A stretch of DNA of 64,000 bases, taken from positions 2,281,501 through 2,345,500 of the forward strand of contig NZ_CP102355.1 in the NCBI RefSeq assembly GCF_009696685.2, in the 5' to 3' direction. The first letter of the stretch is position 1. Each line of letters opens with the position of its first letter. Positions 19,456 to 33,076 of this stretch are shown one piece after another. Source of the DNA: Paracoccus sp. SMMA_5_TC. GTDB lineage: Bacteria > Pseudomonadota > Alphaproteobacteria > Rhodobacterales > Rhodobacteraceae. The position numbers were made by a program, and so were the translations under genes. Under the pieces are notes generated by a model, which did no database searches, was not told the origin of the DNA, and was given only the letters and a program-made list of their open reading frames with translations.

Positions 19456-21603
19456 TCAGGCAGCCAGGCGTGCGCCCTGCTGCTTGACCTGCAGGCGGCG
19501 GGCATGCAGCAGTGGCTCGGTATAGCCCGAGGGCTGCGCCCGGCCCAGGAATACCAGATCGCAGGCCGCCTGGAACGCCGCGCCGTCAAAGCCGGGCGCC
19601 ATCGGACGATAGTGCGGGTCATGGGCGTTCTGACCATCGACAATGGCAGCCATCTTGCGGAAGCTGTCCATCACCTGCTGCTGGCTGACGATGCCATGAT
19701 GCAACCAGTTGGCCAATGCCTGCGCAGAAATGCGCAAGGTCGCCCGGTCCTCCATCAGCCCGACGTTGTTGATGTCGGGCACCTTGGAACATCCAATTCC
19801 CTGATCGATCCAGCGAACGACATAGCCCAGGATACCCTGGCAGTTGTTTTCAAGTTCCCGGGCGATGTCCTCGGGGGTATAACGCCGGTCGCCGCACAAG
19901 GGGATGGTCAGCAGATCGTCCAACCGCGATGGGCGTCGCATTGCCGCGATTTCCGCCTGACGGGCCTTGACATCGACGCGATGGTAATGGGTCGCGTGCA
20001 ACGTTGCCGCCGTCGGGCTGGGCACCCAGGCCGTGCTGGCACCGGCCAAAGGATGCGCGATCTTCTGTTCCAGCATCGCGGCCATGCGGTCGGGGATTGC
20101 CCACATGCCCTTGCCGATCTGCGCCTTGCCGGCCAGGCCGCAGGTCAGACCGATATCGACGTTGCGGTCCTCATAGGCCGAGATCCAGGGCTGCGACTTC
20201 ATCTCGCCCTTGGCCAGCAACGGTCCAGCCTCCATCGAGGTATGGTATTCATCGCCTGTCCGGTCAAGGAAACCGGTGTTGATGAAGGCAACCCGGTGGC
20301 GCGCCGCACGGATGCATTCCTTGAGATTGACCGAGGTGCGGCGTTCCTCGTCCATGATGCCCAGCTTGACGGTGTGACGCGGCAGGCCCAGCGTGTCCTC
20401 GACGAAGTCCAGCGTCTCGCAGGCGAAGGCGACCTCTTCGGGTCCGTGCATCTTTGGTTTGACGACATAGATCGACCGGGTTGCCGAATTGCCCGTGCCC
20501 TCGCGGTTCAGGTCGCGCATCGCACACAGGACCGTCACCATCGCATCCAGCAGGCCTTCAAAGACCTCGTTGCCATCACGGTCCAGCACCGCCGAGGTGG
20601 TCATCAGATGGCCGACGTTGCGCACCAACAGCAAGGCGCGGCCCTTGACGGTGGCCGGCTGGCCGTCAGGCGCGGTGAAAGTGACATCCGGGTTCAGGCG
20701 GCGGGTAAAGGTTTTCCCCGCCTTCGTCACGGATTCGGTCAGGCTGCCGTCCATCAGGCCCAGCCAGTTGCCATAGGCCAGCGCCTTGTCGGCACCATCC
20801 ACGCAAGCCACCGAATCCTCGCAATCGATGATCGCCGACAAGGCCGATTCGATCACGATATCCGCGATGCCGGCGCGATCCTGTGCCCCGACCGGAGCTT
20901 CAGGGTCGATCACGATGCGAATGAACAGACCGTTATTCTTCAGGAACACGCTGTTCGGCCGGGCGGCGTCACCTTCGTGGCCTGCGAACCCGGTTGGGTC
21001 GCGCAAGGCGGGCACAAGGTTTCCTGAACGCACAGACAGCCCCTGCACATCGGTCCACGAACCCTCGGCAAGCGGCACCGCATCATCCAGGAACTGCCGA
21101 CCCCAGGCGATCACTCGGGCGCCGCGCGCAGCATCATATGCCCCGGCCGGAGGCAGATCGCCCAGCGCGTCCGTGCCATAGAGCGCGTCATAAAGGCTGC
21201 CCCAGCGTGCGTTCGCGGCATTCAGCACGTAGCGCGCGTTCGTGACAGGCACGACAAGTTGCGGTCCCGCCAGGATGGAAAATTCGGGATCCGTGGCCGG
21301 GGTGTCGATGCGAAAATCCGGGCCTTCTGGAACGATGTAGCCGATCGAGCTCAGGAACTCGCGGTATGCAACCGTATCCACAGCGGCGCCCTGGTGGCTA
21401 ACATGCCAGGCGTCGATCTGGGCCTGCAATTCCTCGCGCCGCTGCAGAAGCGCCCTGTTGCGGGGGGCAAAATCATGCAGCAACCGCGAAAGCCCTTCCC
21501 AGAAACGATTTGGCGCAACGCCGCTGCCGGGCAATGCTTGCTCGTCGATGAACCTTGCCAGCGCGCCATCGACCCGCAGACCCGCCTTTTCCACGCGTCC
21601 CAT
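19456..21603 (-). CDS. glcB: Malate synthase G
   Basis: Condenses glyoxylate with acetyl-CoA to malate. The protein has 715 residues, the monomeric G isoform. Family segments include [21 protein letters not shown] (split metal/catalytic region), [19 protein letters not shown], and [20 protein letters not shown] near the C-terminus. It would consume glyoxylate from glycolate, purines or the ethylmalonyl-CoA/glyoxylate routes. Isocitrate lyase is not in the window. The start has AAAGGAT 7 nt upstream. The gene is flanked by terminators on both sides, so it is monocistronic. Confidence 0.98.
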   Translation of the reverse strand: MGRVEKAGLRVDGALARFIDEQALPGSGVAPNRFWEGLSRLLHDFAPRNRALLQRREELQAQIDAWHVSHQGAAVDTVAYREFLSSIGYIVPEGPDFRIDTPATDPEFSILAGPQLVVPVTNARYVLNAANARWGSLYDALYGTDALGDLPPAGAYDAARGARVIAWGRQFLDDAVPLAEGSWTDVQGLSVRSGNLVPALRDPTGFAGHEGDAARPNSVFLKNNGLFIRIVIDPEAPVGAQDRAGIADIVIESALSAIIDCEDSVACVDGADKALAYGNWLGLMDGSLTESVTKAGKTFTRRLNPDVTFTAPDGQPATVKGRALLLVRNVGHLMTTSAVLDRDGNEVFEGLLDAMVTVLCAMRDLNREGTGNSATRSIYVVKPKMHGPEEVAFACETLDFVEDTLGLPRHTVKLGIMDEERRTSVNLKECIRAARHRVAFINTGFLDRTGDEYHTSMEAGPLLAKGEMKSQPWISAYEDRNVDIGLTCGLAGKAQIGKGMWAIPDRMAAMLEQKIAHPLAGASTAWVPSPTAATLHATHYHRVDVKARQAEIAAMRRPSRLDDLLTIPLCGDRRYTPEDIARELENNCQGILGYVVRWIDQGIGCSKVPDINNVGLMEDRATLRISAQALANWLHHGIVSQQQVMDSFRKMAAIVDGQNAHDPHYRPMAPGFDGAAFQAACDLVFLGRAQPSGYTEPLLHARRLQVKQQGARLAA

Positions 21604-21727
21604 GCAGCAATCCTTTCTGCTATTCCGTCATGGTCAGTTTGGTGTGCGGTGGTATGCCAATGGTCACGGGGGTTCAACACCCGCGCCATTCAATAATTCG
21701 ATGATACAGCTGCAAGAAAAATTTGAA

Positions 21728-21757
21728 AAACCGCCGCCCTTTGCGGGACGGCGGTTT
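21728..21757 (-). terminator. Terminator of the alanine-rich membrane protein gene
   Basis: Minus-strand stem AAACCGCCGTCCCG / GGGCGGCGGTTT (one mismatch) is followed by TTTTTC. It lies 26 nt after the gene's stop. Confidence 0.8.
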
Positions 21758-21782
21758 CATGCGTCAAAGAAGCGAAGCTAGA

Positions 21783-22367
21783 TCAGTTGTTCGCAGGCGG
21801 CGTGGTCGTGGTGGTTGCCGGCTCTTCGACAGTGATCGCATTGTCCACGGCCTCGGCAGCGTCATTTGCAGCCTCTGCCGCGGCATTGGCCGCACTGTCG
21901 GCGGCGGCGCCCGCGGCGTCGACGGCATCCTTCGCCGCCTCGCCCGCTGCATCAGCCGCATTCTCGGCTGCCGTGGCTGCATCCTGCGCAGCTTCGGTCA
22001 CGGCATTGCCGGCGGCATCGGCGGCATTCTCGGCTGCGGTGGCGGCATCGCTGGCAGCCTCGCCAGCCGCTTCGGCCGCGTTATCGGCAGCCGTTGCCGC
22101 ATCCTGTGCGGCCTCGGCGGCAGGCGTTTCTGCGGGAACCGTCGTCGTCACCGCAGCATCTTCACCCGTCGTGGTGACAGCATCACGCCCCATGAAATAC
22201 TGCAGGACAAAGTAGGCAATCGCCAAGGCCAGAAGAATACCGATGATCAGCGGCAGCGGCGATGCACGACGCTCTACCGGCGCGACATAAGGCTCGGGCC
22301 GGGCGGCAGGCTGATGCGGGTCGGTGCTTTCAGTGCGGCGGGGATCGTTCGGGTCGTAGTTGGCCAT
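21783..22367 (-). CDS. Membrane-anchored alanine-rich repeat protein
   Basis: Function not recognised. The protein has 194 residues with three parts. Residues 1-36 are polar and Asp/Pro/Arg-rich. Residues 38-58 form one hydrophobic helix (LPLIIGILLALAIAYFVLQY). The segment from about 83 to 178 is almost entirely Ala with regularly spaced Asp/Glu/Asn. A 21-residue unit starting EAAQDAATAA recurs at 85 and 125. The pattern predicts a long amphipathic or extended helix, as in LEA-like, coiled-coil or cell-envelope spacer proteins. The tail is Thr/Pro-rich. The gene is monocistronic with its own terminator and diverges from pepN. Confidence 0.75.
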   Translation of the reverse strand: MANYDPNDPRRTESTDPHQPAARPEPYVAPVERRASPLPLIIGILLALAIAYFVLQYFMGRDAVTTTGEDAAVTTTVPAETPAAEAAQDAATAADNAAEAAGEAASDAATAAENAADAAGNAVTEAAQDAATAAENAADAAGEAAKDAVDAAGAAADSAANAAAEAANDAAEAVDNAITVEEPATTTTTPPANN

Positions 22368-22518
22368 CGCATGGTCCTCGTTTCTGAATTAGCGGTCTTG
22401 CCGTCCGGCCGTGTCGGGGATGCCCCTGTCTTGCGACCCGGCTATACACCGTCTAACACTTCGGTTTCACACAAGTTCCCAAGCTAGCGATTTTTTCTGC
22501 TCGCGCGAAAGGTGAAAA

Positions 22519-25068
22519 ATGACCGTCACGCAATATCTTTCCGACTGGCGCCCCTATCCGTTCGCCATTTCCCGGACGCGGCTGGAATTTGTGCTGCATC
22601 CGACCGAAACCCGGGTGCGGTCCTGGATCGATTTCGAGCGGCGGGGTGACGGGGATCTGGTCCTGGACGGCGCGGGGTTGACCACGCTGTCCCTGTCCAT
22701 CGATGACCGGCCGCTGTCGCCGGAGCTGATCGATGCCGAGAACCGCAGCCTGACGATTCCCGCCGCAGAGCTGCCCGAACGCTTCACCTTCTCGGCCGAG
22801 GTGCAGATCGATCCGCAGTCGAATACCGCCCTTGAAGGGCTGTATCTGTCAGGCGGCATCTTCTGCACCCAATGCGAGGCCGAAGGTTTTCGCCATACCA
22901 CCTGGTATCCGGACCGTCCCGATGTGATGGCACCCTTCCATGTGACCATCCACTCGACGATGCCGGTGCTGCTGTCGAACGGCAACCCCGTGTCGCGCGA
23001 TGGCAACACGGCCGTCTGGCACGACCCATGGCCCAAGCCCGCGTATCTGTTCGCCTTGGTCGCCGGTGATCTGCGCGCCGTCAGCGACAGCTTTACCACC
23101 ATGTCGGGCCGCAAGGTGGCGCTGAACGTCTGGGTCCGCCCGGGGGACGAGGATCGCGCCGGCTATGCGCTGGAAAGCCTGATCCGCTCGATGCGGTGGG
23201 ACGAGCAGGTTTATGGTCGCGAATACGATCTCGATGTTTTCAATATCGTCGCCGTCGATGATTTCAACATGGGCGCGATGGAAAACAAGGGGTTGAACAT
23301 CTTCAACTCGAAACTGGTGCTGGCCAGCGCCGAAACCGCCACCGATCTGGACTATGAACGGATCGAGGCGGTGATCGCGCATGAATATTTTCACAACTGG
23401 ACCGGCAACCGCATCACCTGCCGCGACTGGTTCCAGCTGTGCCTGAAAGAGGGGCTGACCGTATTCCGCGACCAGCAGTTCACCAGCGACATGCGCTCTG
23501 CCGCGGTCAAGCGGATTTCCGATGTCCAGACGCTGCGCGCGCGCCAGTTCCGCGAGGATGCCGGACCGCTGGCCCATCCGCCGCGCCCCGACCACTATCA
23601 GGAAATCAACAATTTCTACACCGCCACCGTTTATGAAAAGGGTGCCGAGGTGATCGGCATGCTCAAGCGTCTGGTGGGCGATCAGGCCTATCGTCAGGCA
23701 CTCGACCTGTATTTCAGCCGCCACGACGGTCAGGCCTGCACCATCGAGGACTGGATCAAGGTGTTCGAGGACACGACCGGCCGCGACCTGCGCCAGTTCA
23801 AGCGTTGGTATACCGACGCCGGCACGCCGCAGTTGTCGCTGTCCGAGGACTGGCGCGACGGCACCTTGACGCTGAATTTCAGCCAGCACATCGACCCCAC
23901 CCCGGGCCAGTCCGAAAAGCCGCCGCGGGTCATCCCGATTGCGGTGGGGCTGATCGGCCCGAATGGCGACGAGGTGGTGCCGACCACGGTGCTGGAAATG
24001 ACGGACACCAGGCAAAGCTTCAAGTTTTCCGGCCTGGGCGCGCGTCCCGTGGTGTCGCTGCTGCGCGGGTTTTCGGCCCCGGTTACGGTCGCGCGCGAAA
24101 TCACGGCGGCCGAACAGGCATTGCTGCTGGCCCATGACACCGACCCTTATGCGCGCTGGCAGGCAGGGCATGATCTCGCGCTGGACGCCCTGATCGCCGA
24201 GGCCCAGGGCCAGGGCGCAGACAGCGCGCTTGCCGATGCCCTGGGCGGGGTGCTGGACGATTCCGGCCGCGACCCCGCCTTTGCCGCGCTGTGCCTGACG
24301 CTGCCGGGTGAGGAAGAGGTCGCCACCACCATCGCAGCCCGCGGCGCGGTGCCCGATCCCGATGCTATCCACCAGGCGCGCGAAGGCCTGGCCCGCCGGA
24401 TTGCCGAACAGCATCGGGCGGCGCTGGCGCGGATCTATGATGACACTGCCGCCACGGGGCCCTATCGCCCCGATGCCGAAGGCGCGGGCCGCCGCAGCCT
24501 GCGCCTTGCCTGCCTGGGCTATCTGTCGCGCATCGACGGGGCCGAGCGGGCGGCGGCGCTGTTCGACAGCGCCGGCAACATGACCGAAACCCAAGGGGCG
24601 CTCGAATGCCTGATCGCCGCCGGGCGCGCCGATCAGGCATTGGCACGGTTTGCCGATCGGTTCCGCGACAACCGGCTGGTGATGGACAAGTGGTTCATGG
24701 TCCAGCCCCTGCGCAGCGACCCCGCCCAGGCGACAGAGCGCGCCCGCGCCCTGGCCGCGCGCGACGATTTCGACTGGAAGAACCCGAACCGGTTCCGGGC
24801 GCTGATTTCCGGCCTGACCGCCAATCATGCCGCCTTTCACGCCGCCGATGGCGCGGGTTACGATTTTGTCGCCGAATGGCTGATGCGGCTTGATCCGGTG
24901 AACCCGCAGACGACGGCGCGGATGTGTTCGGCCTTTGAAACATGGACGCGCTACGACGCCAACCGCCAGCAGCACGCGCAAGCGGCGCTGCGGCGGCTGG
25001 CCGGGTTGCCGGGGCTTTCGCGCAACACCGCCGAAATGGTCACGCGTATTCTTGCCGCCGCCGGCTAG
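22519..25068 (+). CDS. pepN: Aminopeptidase N (M1 family)
   Basis: Zinc metallopeptidase removing N-terminal residues from peptides, probably cytoplasmic because no signal peptide is visible. The protein has 849 residues, slightly shorter than E. coli PepN. The substrate-recognition loop is FNMGAMENKGLNIFNS. The zinc site is HEYFHNWTGNR with the distal Glu in KEGLTVFRDQQF. The C-terminal half is the helical DUF3458-type domain. The start is preceded by AAAGG. It is the first gene of a plus-strand pair with the acyltransferase 52 nt downstream. Confidence 0.97.
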   Translation: MTVTQYLSDWRPYPFAISRTRLEFVLHPTETRVRSWIDFERRGDGDLVLDGAGLTTLSLSIDDRPLSPELIDAENRSLTIPAAELPERFTFSAEVQIDPQSNTALEGLYLSGGIFCTQCEAEGFRHTTWYPDRPDVMAPFHVTIHSTMPVLLSNGNPVSRDGNTAVWHDPWPKPAYLFALVAGDLRAVSDSFTTMSGRKVALNVWVRPGDEDRAGYALESLIRSMRWDEQVYGREYDLDVFNIVAVDDFNMGAMENKGLNIFNSKLVLASAETATDLDYERIEAVIAHEYFHNWTGNRITCRDWFQLCLKEGLTVFRDQQFTSDMRSAAVKRISDVQTLRARQFREDAGPLAHPPRPDHYQEINNFYTATVYEKGAEVIGMLKRLVGDQAYRQALDLYFSRHDGQACTIEDWIKVFEDTTGRDLRQFKRWYTDAGTPQLSLSEDWRDGTLTLNFSQHIDPTPGQSEKPPRVIPIAVGLIGPNGDEVVPTTVLEMTDTRQSFKFSGLGARPVVSLLRGFSAPVTVAREITAAEQALLLAHDTDPYARWQAGHDLALDALIAEAQGQGADSALADALGGVLDDSGRDPAFAALCLTLPGEEEVATTIAARGAVPDPDAIHQAREGLARRIAEQHRAALARIYDDTAATGPYRPDAEGAGRRSLRLACLGYLSRIDGAERAAALFDSAGNMTETQGALECLIAAGRADQALARFADRFRDNRLVMDKWFMVQPLRSDPAQATERARALAARDDFDWKNPNRFRALISGLTANHAAFHAADGAGYDFVAEWLMRLDPVNPQTTARMCSAFETWTRYDANRQQHAQAALRRLAGLPGLSRNTAEMVTRILAAAG

Positions 25069-25120
25069 ACGCCCACAAACCACCCTTGCGGGCGCCAATG
25101 GCCATGGCAATACTGCGCCC

Positions 25121-26023
25121 ATGAACGCCCGCGAGGATATGAAATCACGCATCGATCCGCTGATCGCCGAGCGGGCGCCCTGGCTTTTTTCAGGCCGCCT
25201 GACCCATGACCTGGCACGGCGCGGTTTGATGTGGTTGCTGCGCTATTCCCAGACATTGGATCTGGCCGAGGAATATCGCGACCTGCCCGCCCCTGAGATC
25301 CTGCGCCGGATTGCGCAGATCATCATGCGCGACATTCGGGTTTCGGGCCTGGAACACCTGCCCGCGCATGGACCGGCGCTGATTGTCGCGAACCACCCCA
25401 CCGGCATTGCCGATGGAATCGTTCTGAACGCCGTCATCTCGGCCGTGCGCGATGATCTGTTCATTTACGCCAACCACGATATCCTGCGCATCCTGCCCCA
25501 GTTCCATTCGGTCATTGCACCGGTGGAATGGCGACTGGAAAAGCGTTCCCACGCCAAGACGCGCGTCACCATGGACTACACGCGCGAGGCTTTGGCTCAG
25601 GGGCGCATCGGCTTGATCTTTCCCTCGGGGCGGCTGGCCAAGCGACGCGGGCTGACCTTGCACGAACGGCCATGGATGGCCAGCGCGGCGATGATTGCAC
25701 GCAAGTTCGATGTGCCGGTGGTTCCGCTGCGTATCCGGTCGCGCAATTCGGCGCTGTTCTATCTGCTGGATGCCATCCATCCAACGCTGCGCGATGTGAC
25801 GCTGTTCAACGAAGTGCTGAACAAGGCCAGCCAGCCATTCCGCATCACCATCGGCGCGCCCATCGCCGCCCAATCCTTGCCGCCCCGCAGCGAGGACGGC
25901 ATCGCCATGCTGCGCGATATCGTGCTGGGCCTGCCCGAGCCGGATGCCGAAGCGATGCGCATGGCGCGCCTGCTGCACCTGGCACAGCGCCGACCATTGG
26001 TTCCCGCCGCGCCAGCCGACTGA
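25121..26023 (+). CDS. PlsC-like 1-acyl-glycerol-phosphate / lysophospholipid acyltransferase
   Basis: Acyltransferase of 300 residues, probably in membrane lipid synthesis. The catalytic block is LIVANHPTGIADGIVL; the His-to-Asp spacing is one residue longer than the classic HX4D. Block III is GLIFPSGRLAKRRGL (in place of FPEGTRS), followed by VPVVPLRIRSRNSALFYLLD. These departures put it in a PlsC-related subgroup, and the acyl acceptor is uncertain. No clear membrane helix is visible. It converges with proB, leaving an 18-nt gap and no obvious terminator. Confidence 0.82.
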   Translation: MNAREDMKSRIDPLIAERAPWLFSGRLTHDLARRGLMWLLRYSQTLDLAEEYRDLPAPEILRRIAQIIMRDIRVSGLEHLPAHGPALIVANHPTGIADGIVLNAVISAVRDDLFIYANHDILRILPQFHSVIAPVEWRLEKRSHAKTRVTMDYTREALAQGRIGLIFPSGRLAKRRGLTLHERPWMASAAMIARKFDVPVVPLRIRSRNSALFYLLDAIHPTLRDVTLFNEVLNKASQPFRITIGAPIAAQSLPPRSEDGIAMLRDIVLGLPEPDAEAMRMARLLHLAQRRPLVPAAPAD

Positions 26024-26041
26024 AGAATCAGCCAGGGTGGC

Positions 26042-28230
<2,189 letters not shown>

Positions 28231-28308
28231 TCAAGGCAGCTTGACGTTCGATCCCGTGACTTTTCCGGCAAAAGCAGGCAACAAGATGCTGCAACCGACG
28301 GAGCGACC

Positions 28309-28647
28309 ATGCCCATTCTGACCTATGCGATCCTGATGACGGCCATCACGCTGGAGGTGGTCGGCACCACCTTCCTGCAACGCAGCGAACAGTTCACCCG
28401 ACTGCTGCCCACGCTGATGACAGGCATATGCTACGCAGGGTCGTTCTATTTCCTGTCACTGGTGCTGCGCCACATGCCGCTGGGTCTGGCCTATGCGATC
28501 TGGAGCGGCCTGGGCATCGTGCTGGTATCGGTGATCGGTCTGGTGGTCTTTGGGCAAAAGCTGGATCTGGCGGCAATCATCGGTCTGGGGCTGATCGTGG
28601 CCGGGGTGGTTGTGGTGAACCTTTTTTCGGGCAGCGTGACACATTAG
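28309..28647 (+). CDS. Small multidrug resistance (EmrE/SugE family) transporter
   Basis: Four-helix membrane protein of 112 residues that works as a dimer and exchanges protons for cationic compounds. The key acidic residue in helix 1 is conserved (ITLEVVGTTFLQRSEQF), as is the helix 3 segment LGLAYAIWSGLGIVLVSVIG. The sequence is closer to the EmrE/QacE than the SugE/Gdx pattern, but substrate assignment by eye is unsafe. ATG 28309 is preceded by CGGAG. It diverges from obgE and is followed by selO after 60 nt. Confidence 0.9.
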   Translation: MPILTYAILMTAITLEVVGTTFLQRSEQFTRLLPTLMTGICYAGSFYFLSLVLRHMPLGLAYAIWSGLGIVLVSVIGLVVFGQKLDLAAIIGLGLIVAGVVVVNLFSGSVTH

Positions 28648-28707
28648 CGCCGCTGCCCTTAAAATCCCGGCAATCGCGGTTAGATATGGTCGATAAGGAG
28701 GGCCGCG

Positions 28708-30123
28708 ATGATCCGTTTTGACAACAGTTATGCCCGACTGCCGCAGGGGTTCTTTACCCGCACCCCACCAACCCCGGTCCGCGCGCCGTCCCTGGTCGCG
28801 CTCAACCGCCCCCTGGCCGACCGGCTGGGCCTGGACGCCGATTGGCTTGCCGGACCCGAGGGGCTGGCGATGCTCGCGGGTAACGCAGTCCCCCCCGGGG
28901 CCGAGCCGATCGCCCAGGCCTATGCCGGCCATCAGTTCGGCGGCTTCGTGCCACAGCTCGGCGACGGCCGCGCCGTGCTGCTGGGCGAGGTGGTCGCCCC
29001 CGACGGTGCCCGCTTCGACCTTCAGTTGAAGGGCTCGGGACCAACGCCATTTTCGCGCCGGGGGGATGGCCGGGCTTGGCTGGGGCCGGTGCTGCGCGAA
29101 TATCTGGTCAGCGAATTCATGGCCGCGGTCGGCATTCCCACCACCCGGGCTCTTGCAGCCGTTGCCACCGGCGAAAAAGTGGTGCGCGAAACCTCGCTGC
29201 CAGGTGCGGTTCTGACGCGGATCGCGGCCAGTCATATCCGCATCGGCACCTTTGAATTCTACGCCGCGCGCGGCGATCATCAGCGGCTGCGGCTGCTGTG
29301 CGAACATGTGATCGCCCGCCATTATCCCGACGCCTCGGGCGCGGCGGACCTGTTGCAGCGCGTGGTCGAGCGTCAGGCCAGCACCATCGCCGGCTGGATG
29401 GCCCTTGGCTTTATCCATGGCGTCATGAACACCGACAACATGGCTGTTTCTGGCGAAACCATCGATTACGGCCCCTGTGCCTTCATGGATGATTATGCGC
29501 CGAACAAGGTGTTCAGTTCGATCGACGCCTATGGCCGCTATGCCTGGAACGAACAGCCGCGCATCGCTGTCTGGAACCTGGCGCAACTGGCCAGCTGCCT
29601 GGTGCCGCTGATGGGCAACGACGATCCCGCCGTGATCGAGGCCACACGCATTGTCCACAGCTTTCCGCAGCTTTACCAGCAGGAATGGCTGCGGCGCTTT
29701 GCCGCCAAGCTGGGCATTGCCGACCCCCGCCCCGAAGACCGCGACCTGATCGAATCGCTTCTGGAAAGGATGGCAAGCCAGGAGGTCGATTTCACCCGCT
29801 GCTTTGCCGGTCTTGCCGATGGGACGGCGCGGGCAGAGTTTCGGCAGCCGGAAAGGTTTGACGACTGGGCTGCGATCTGGCGGCAGCGGTTGGGACCAGC
29901 CGGGCCGGACCTTGCGCTGATGGCGCGCGCCAACCCGCGTCGCATCCCGCGCAACCACCGGATCGAGGCGGCTATCGAGGCGGCAAAGACCGGCGATTAC
30001 ACGCTCTTTCACGAATTGGACGCAGCCTTGCGTTCCCCCTTCGACGACAGGGCGGAATGGGATATGTTCGCCTTGGCGCCCCAGCCCGAAGAAATCGTCC
30101 GCCGCACATTCTGCGGCACCTGA
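28708..30123 (+). CDS. selO: SelO/YdiU protein adenylyltransferase (pseudokinase)
   Basis: Pseudokinase that transfers AMP to Ser/Thr/Tyr of target proteins, linked to redox homeostasis. The protein has 471 residues. Conserved segments are [40 protein letters not shown], and the inverted active site [20 protein letters not shown] followed by [10 protein letters not shown]. The C-terminus ends RRTFCGT, with cysteine where many eukaryotic SelO carry selenocysteine. The start has an excellent AAGGAGG ribosome-binding site. The EEP-family gene starts 17 nt after the stop and is probably co-transcribed. Confidence 0.96.
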   Translation: MIRFDNSYARLPQGFFTRTPPTPVRAPSLVALNRPLADRLGLDADWLAGPEGLAMLAGNAVPPGAEPIAQAYAGHQFGGFVPQLGDGRAVLLGEVVAPDGARFDLQLKGSGPTPFSRRGDGRAWLGPVLREYLVSEFMAAVGIPTTRALAAVATGEKVVRETSLPGAVLTRIAASHIRIGTFEFYAARGDHQRLRLLCEHVIARHYPDASGAADLLQRVVERQASTIAGWMALGFIHGVMNTDNMAVSGETIDYGPCAFMDDYAPNKVFSSIDAYGRYAWNEQPRIAVWNLAQLASCLVPLMGNDDPAVIEATRIVHSFPQLYQQEWLRRFAAKLGIADPRPEDRDLIESLLERMASQEVDFTRCFAGLADGTARAEFRQPERFDDWAAIWRQRLGPAGPDLALMARANPRRIPRNHRIEAAIEAAKTGDYTLFHELDAALRSPFDDRAEWDMFALAPQPEEIVRRTFCGT

Positions 30124-30140
30124 ACATCAGCAAAGGTGCC

Positions 30141-30923
30141 ATGACCCATCCGACCGACCGCTTGAGACTGGCCAGCTACAACCTGCACAAGTGTCGGGGC
30201 ATGACCGGCCCCCATGCCCCCGAACGAAACCTGCAGGTGATCGCGGAACTGGGCGCCGACGTGATTGCCCTGCAAGAGGTCGATTTCCGCTTTGGCGCGC
30301 GCCCCGAGGCGCTGCCGCGCAGTCTTATCAGCGATTTTACCGGCATGGTGCCCGCACCATTCCTGGGCACTGGCGAAAACTCGCTGGGGTGGCACGGGCA
30401 GACCATCCTCTTGCGGCCCGACCTGCGCGATGTGGCGCAGATCCGTCGCTTGCCCCTGCCCGGCATCGAACCCCGGGGGGCGCTGGTTCTGCGCCTGCCC
30501 GGGCTGACGGTGGTGGCCCTGCATCTGGGGCTGATGCGGTCATCGCGACGGGCACAGCTTTCACGCATAATCGCGCAGGTCAGGCGTATCGGCCACGACC
30601 GCGTCGTGCTGACCGGCGACTTCAACGAATGGCACGATTCCCGCGGGCTCGAGGCGCTGGAGCCGCTGCGCCTGGTGGCGCCCGGTCCCAGCTGGCCTGC
30701 GCCCTTTCCGCGTCTGCGCTATGACCGTTTTGCCCTGTCGCGCAGCATCGAGGTGCTGGACTGCGGTGTTCTGGACAATGACCTGGCGCGGCAGGCATCC
30801 GACCACCTGCCTGTCTGGGCGGATCTGGCGGTCGATGTCTATGCGCCCGGCCCCCGCGGCATGCAGCATCCGCCGATCCGGTCGCGCGTGCCTGACCAAC
30901 CTGGGCCAGGGGTGCAAGATTGA
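30141..30923 (+). CDS. Endonuclease/exonuclease/phosphatase (EEP) family hydrolase
   Basis: Protein of 260 residues with the metal-dependent phosphodiesterase fold of exonuclease III and sphingomyelinase-like enzymes. Motifs in order: LASYNLHKCRGM, DVIALQEVDFRF (catalytic Glu), VLTGDFNEWHDSRGL (Asp/Asn) and QASDHLPVWADL (Asp-His). There is no signal peptide, so it is probably cytoplasmic. Similar stand-alone EEP proteins act on nucleic acids or phospholipids; the substrate is not deducible. ATG 30141 is preceded by AAAGGT. It probably shares an operon with selO. Confidence 0.87.
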   Translation: MTHPTDRLRLASYNLHKCRGMTGPHAPERNLQVIAELGADVIALQEVDFRFGARPEALPRSLISDFTGMVPAPFLGTGENSLGWHGQTILLRPDLRDVAQIRRLPLPGIEPRGALVLRLPGLTVVALHLGLMRSSRRAQLSRIIAQVRRIGHDRVVLTGDFNEWHDSRGLEALEPLRLVAPGPSWPAPFPRLRYDRFALSRSIEVLDCGVLDNDLARQASDHLPVWADLAVDVYAPGPRGMQHPPIRSRVPDQPGPGVQD

Positions 30924-30952
30924 CGCTTTCCCGCAACGGCGGGCTTCGCTAA

Positions 30953-32266
<1,314 letters not shown>

Positions 32267-32289
32267 GATTCCTTTGCAGCGATGTGATC

Positions 32290-32315
32290 GGGGGCGGCCA
32301 CTGGCCGCCCCTTTT
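32290..32315 (+). terminator. Rho-independent terminator of eno
   Basis: Stem GGGGCGGCCA (32291-32300), single-base loop, TGGCCGCCCC (32302-32311), then TTTT. It sits 24 nt after the eno stop, immediately before the convergent gene's stop codon. Confidence 0.88.
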
Positions 32316-33076
32316 CACACCCGCCAGCGATGCGTCAGGGCAAAGCGCCCCAGCGCCAGGCGGCGGCGGAATTCGGACGGGGCCGCATGGGCCAAAGCCT
32401 CGATCCCCCTGGGCGCAGCGGCCAGGATCGCGCCCGCGGTCGCGCCGGGATACAGCACCGGCGCGAGCGCGCGGGAAATCATGCGGCGGCCAGCGGCGGC
32501 CTCGGCCAGGCGCGCCCGCGCCAGATCGGCCAGGCGTGCCAGTTCGGCCGGTGCGGGATCCCACAGCCCCAGGCCCAGCCTTTGCAGCGCCGGCAGCGCC
32601 GCCAGCCATTGCACCAGCCCGACGCCTTCGGCCTGTGCCGCCACCACCGGCGCGGCCTCGGCAGGCGCCGACAGGGCCTCGGCCGCGAATTGCGTCAACG
32701 GCACGGCGGTGGCCCGAACATAGTCGCAAACCGCCTGCGGGCCATCATGAGGCTCGCGCGCCGCGTCACGTCTGCGCGCCTCGGCCAGTTCGGCAAAGGC
32801 AGCCGCCCGTGCCCCCCAGGCCTCGGCAAGGGGCGACAACAGCTCATGCGGTTGCGGCTGCCGTTCGGCCAGCGATTCCAGGCTGTCGATCCACCATTGC
32901 AGCCGCATCTCGGCCACCAGCGGCTCGTTCGAGGCCAGCGGCGCGCGCGCCAGTTCCAGGTTCAGCGCATAAAGTGTCAGCAGCCGCGCCCGTCGCTCGG
33001 GCGCCACCATCAGGCAAATGCCGAAACGGTCGGGATCAAGCTCACGCAGCAGCTGTGCGCAGTAATCCACGCTCAT
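32315..33076 (-). CDS. Squalene/phytoene-synthase-fold protein, NDUFAF6-like
   Basis: All-helical protein of 253 residues of the trans-isoprenyl synthase fold. The segment EMRLQWWIDSLESLAE corresponds to the RxQWWRD-type sequence of the mitochondrial complex I assembly factor NDUFAF6. The DxxxD diphosphate-binding motifs of true squalene and phytoene synthases are not visible. A role in respiratory complex assembly is therefore more likely than in isoprenoid synthesis; this is inference from the family. The ATG overlaps the cimA stop by 4 nt, so translation is coupled to citramalate synthase. Confidence 0.78.
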   Translation of the reverse strand: MSVDYCAQLLRELDPDRFGICLMVAPERRARLLTLYALNLELARAPLASNEPLVAEMRLQWWIDSLESLAERQPQPHELLSPLAEAWGARAAAFAELAEARRRDAAREPHDGPQAVCDYVRATAVPLTQFAAEALSAPAEAAPVVAAQAEGVGLVQWLAALPALQRLGLGLWDPAPAELARLADLARARLAEAAAGRRMISRALAPVLYPGATAGAILAAAPRGIEALAHAAPSEFRRRLALGRFALTHRWRV

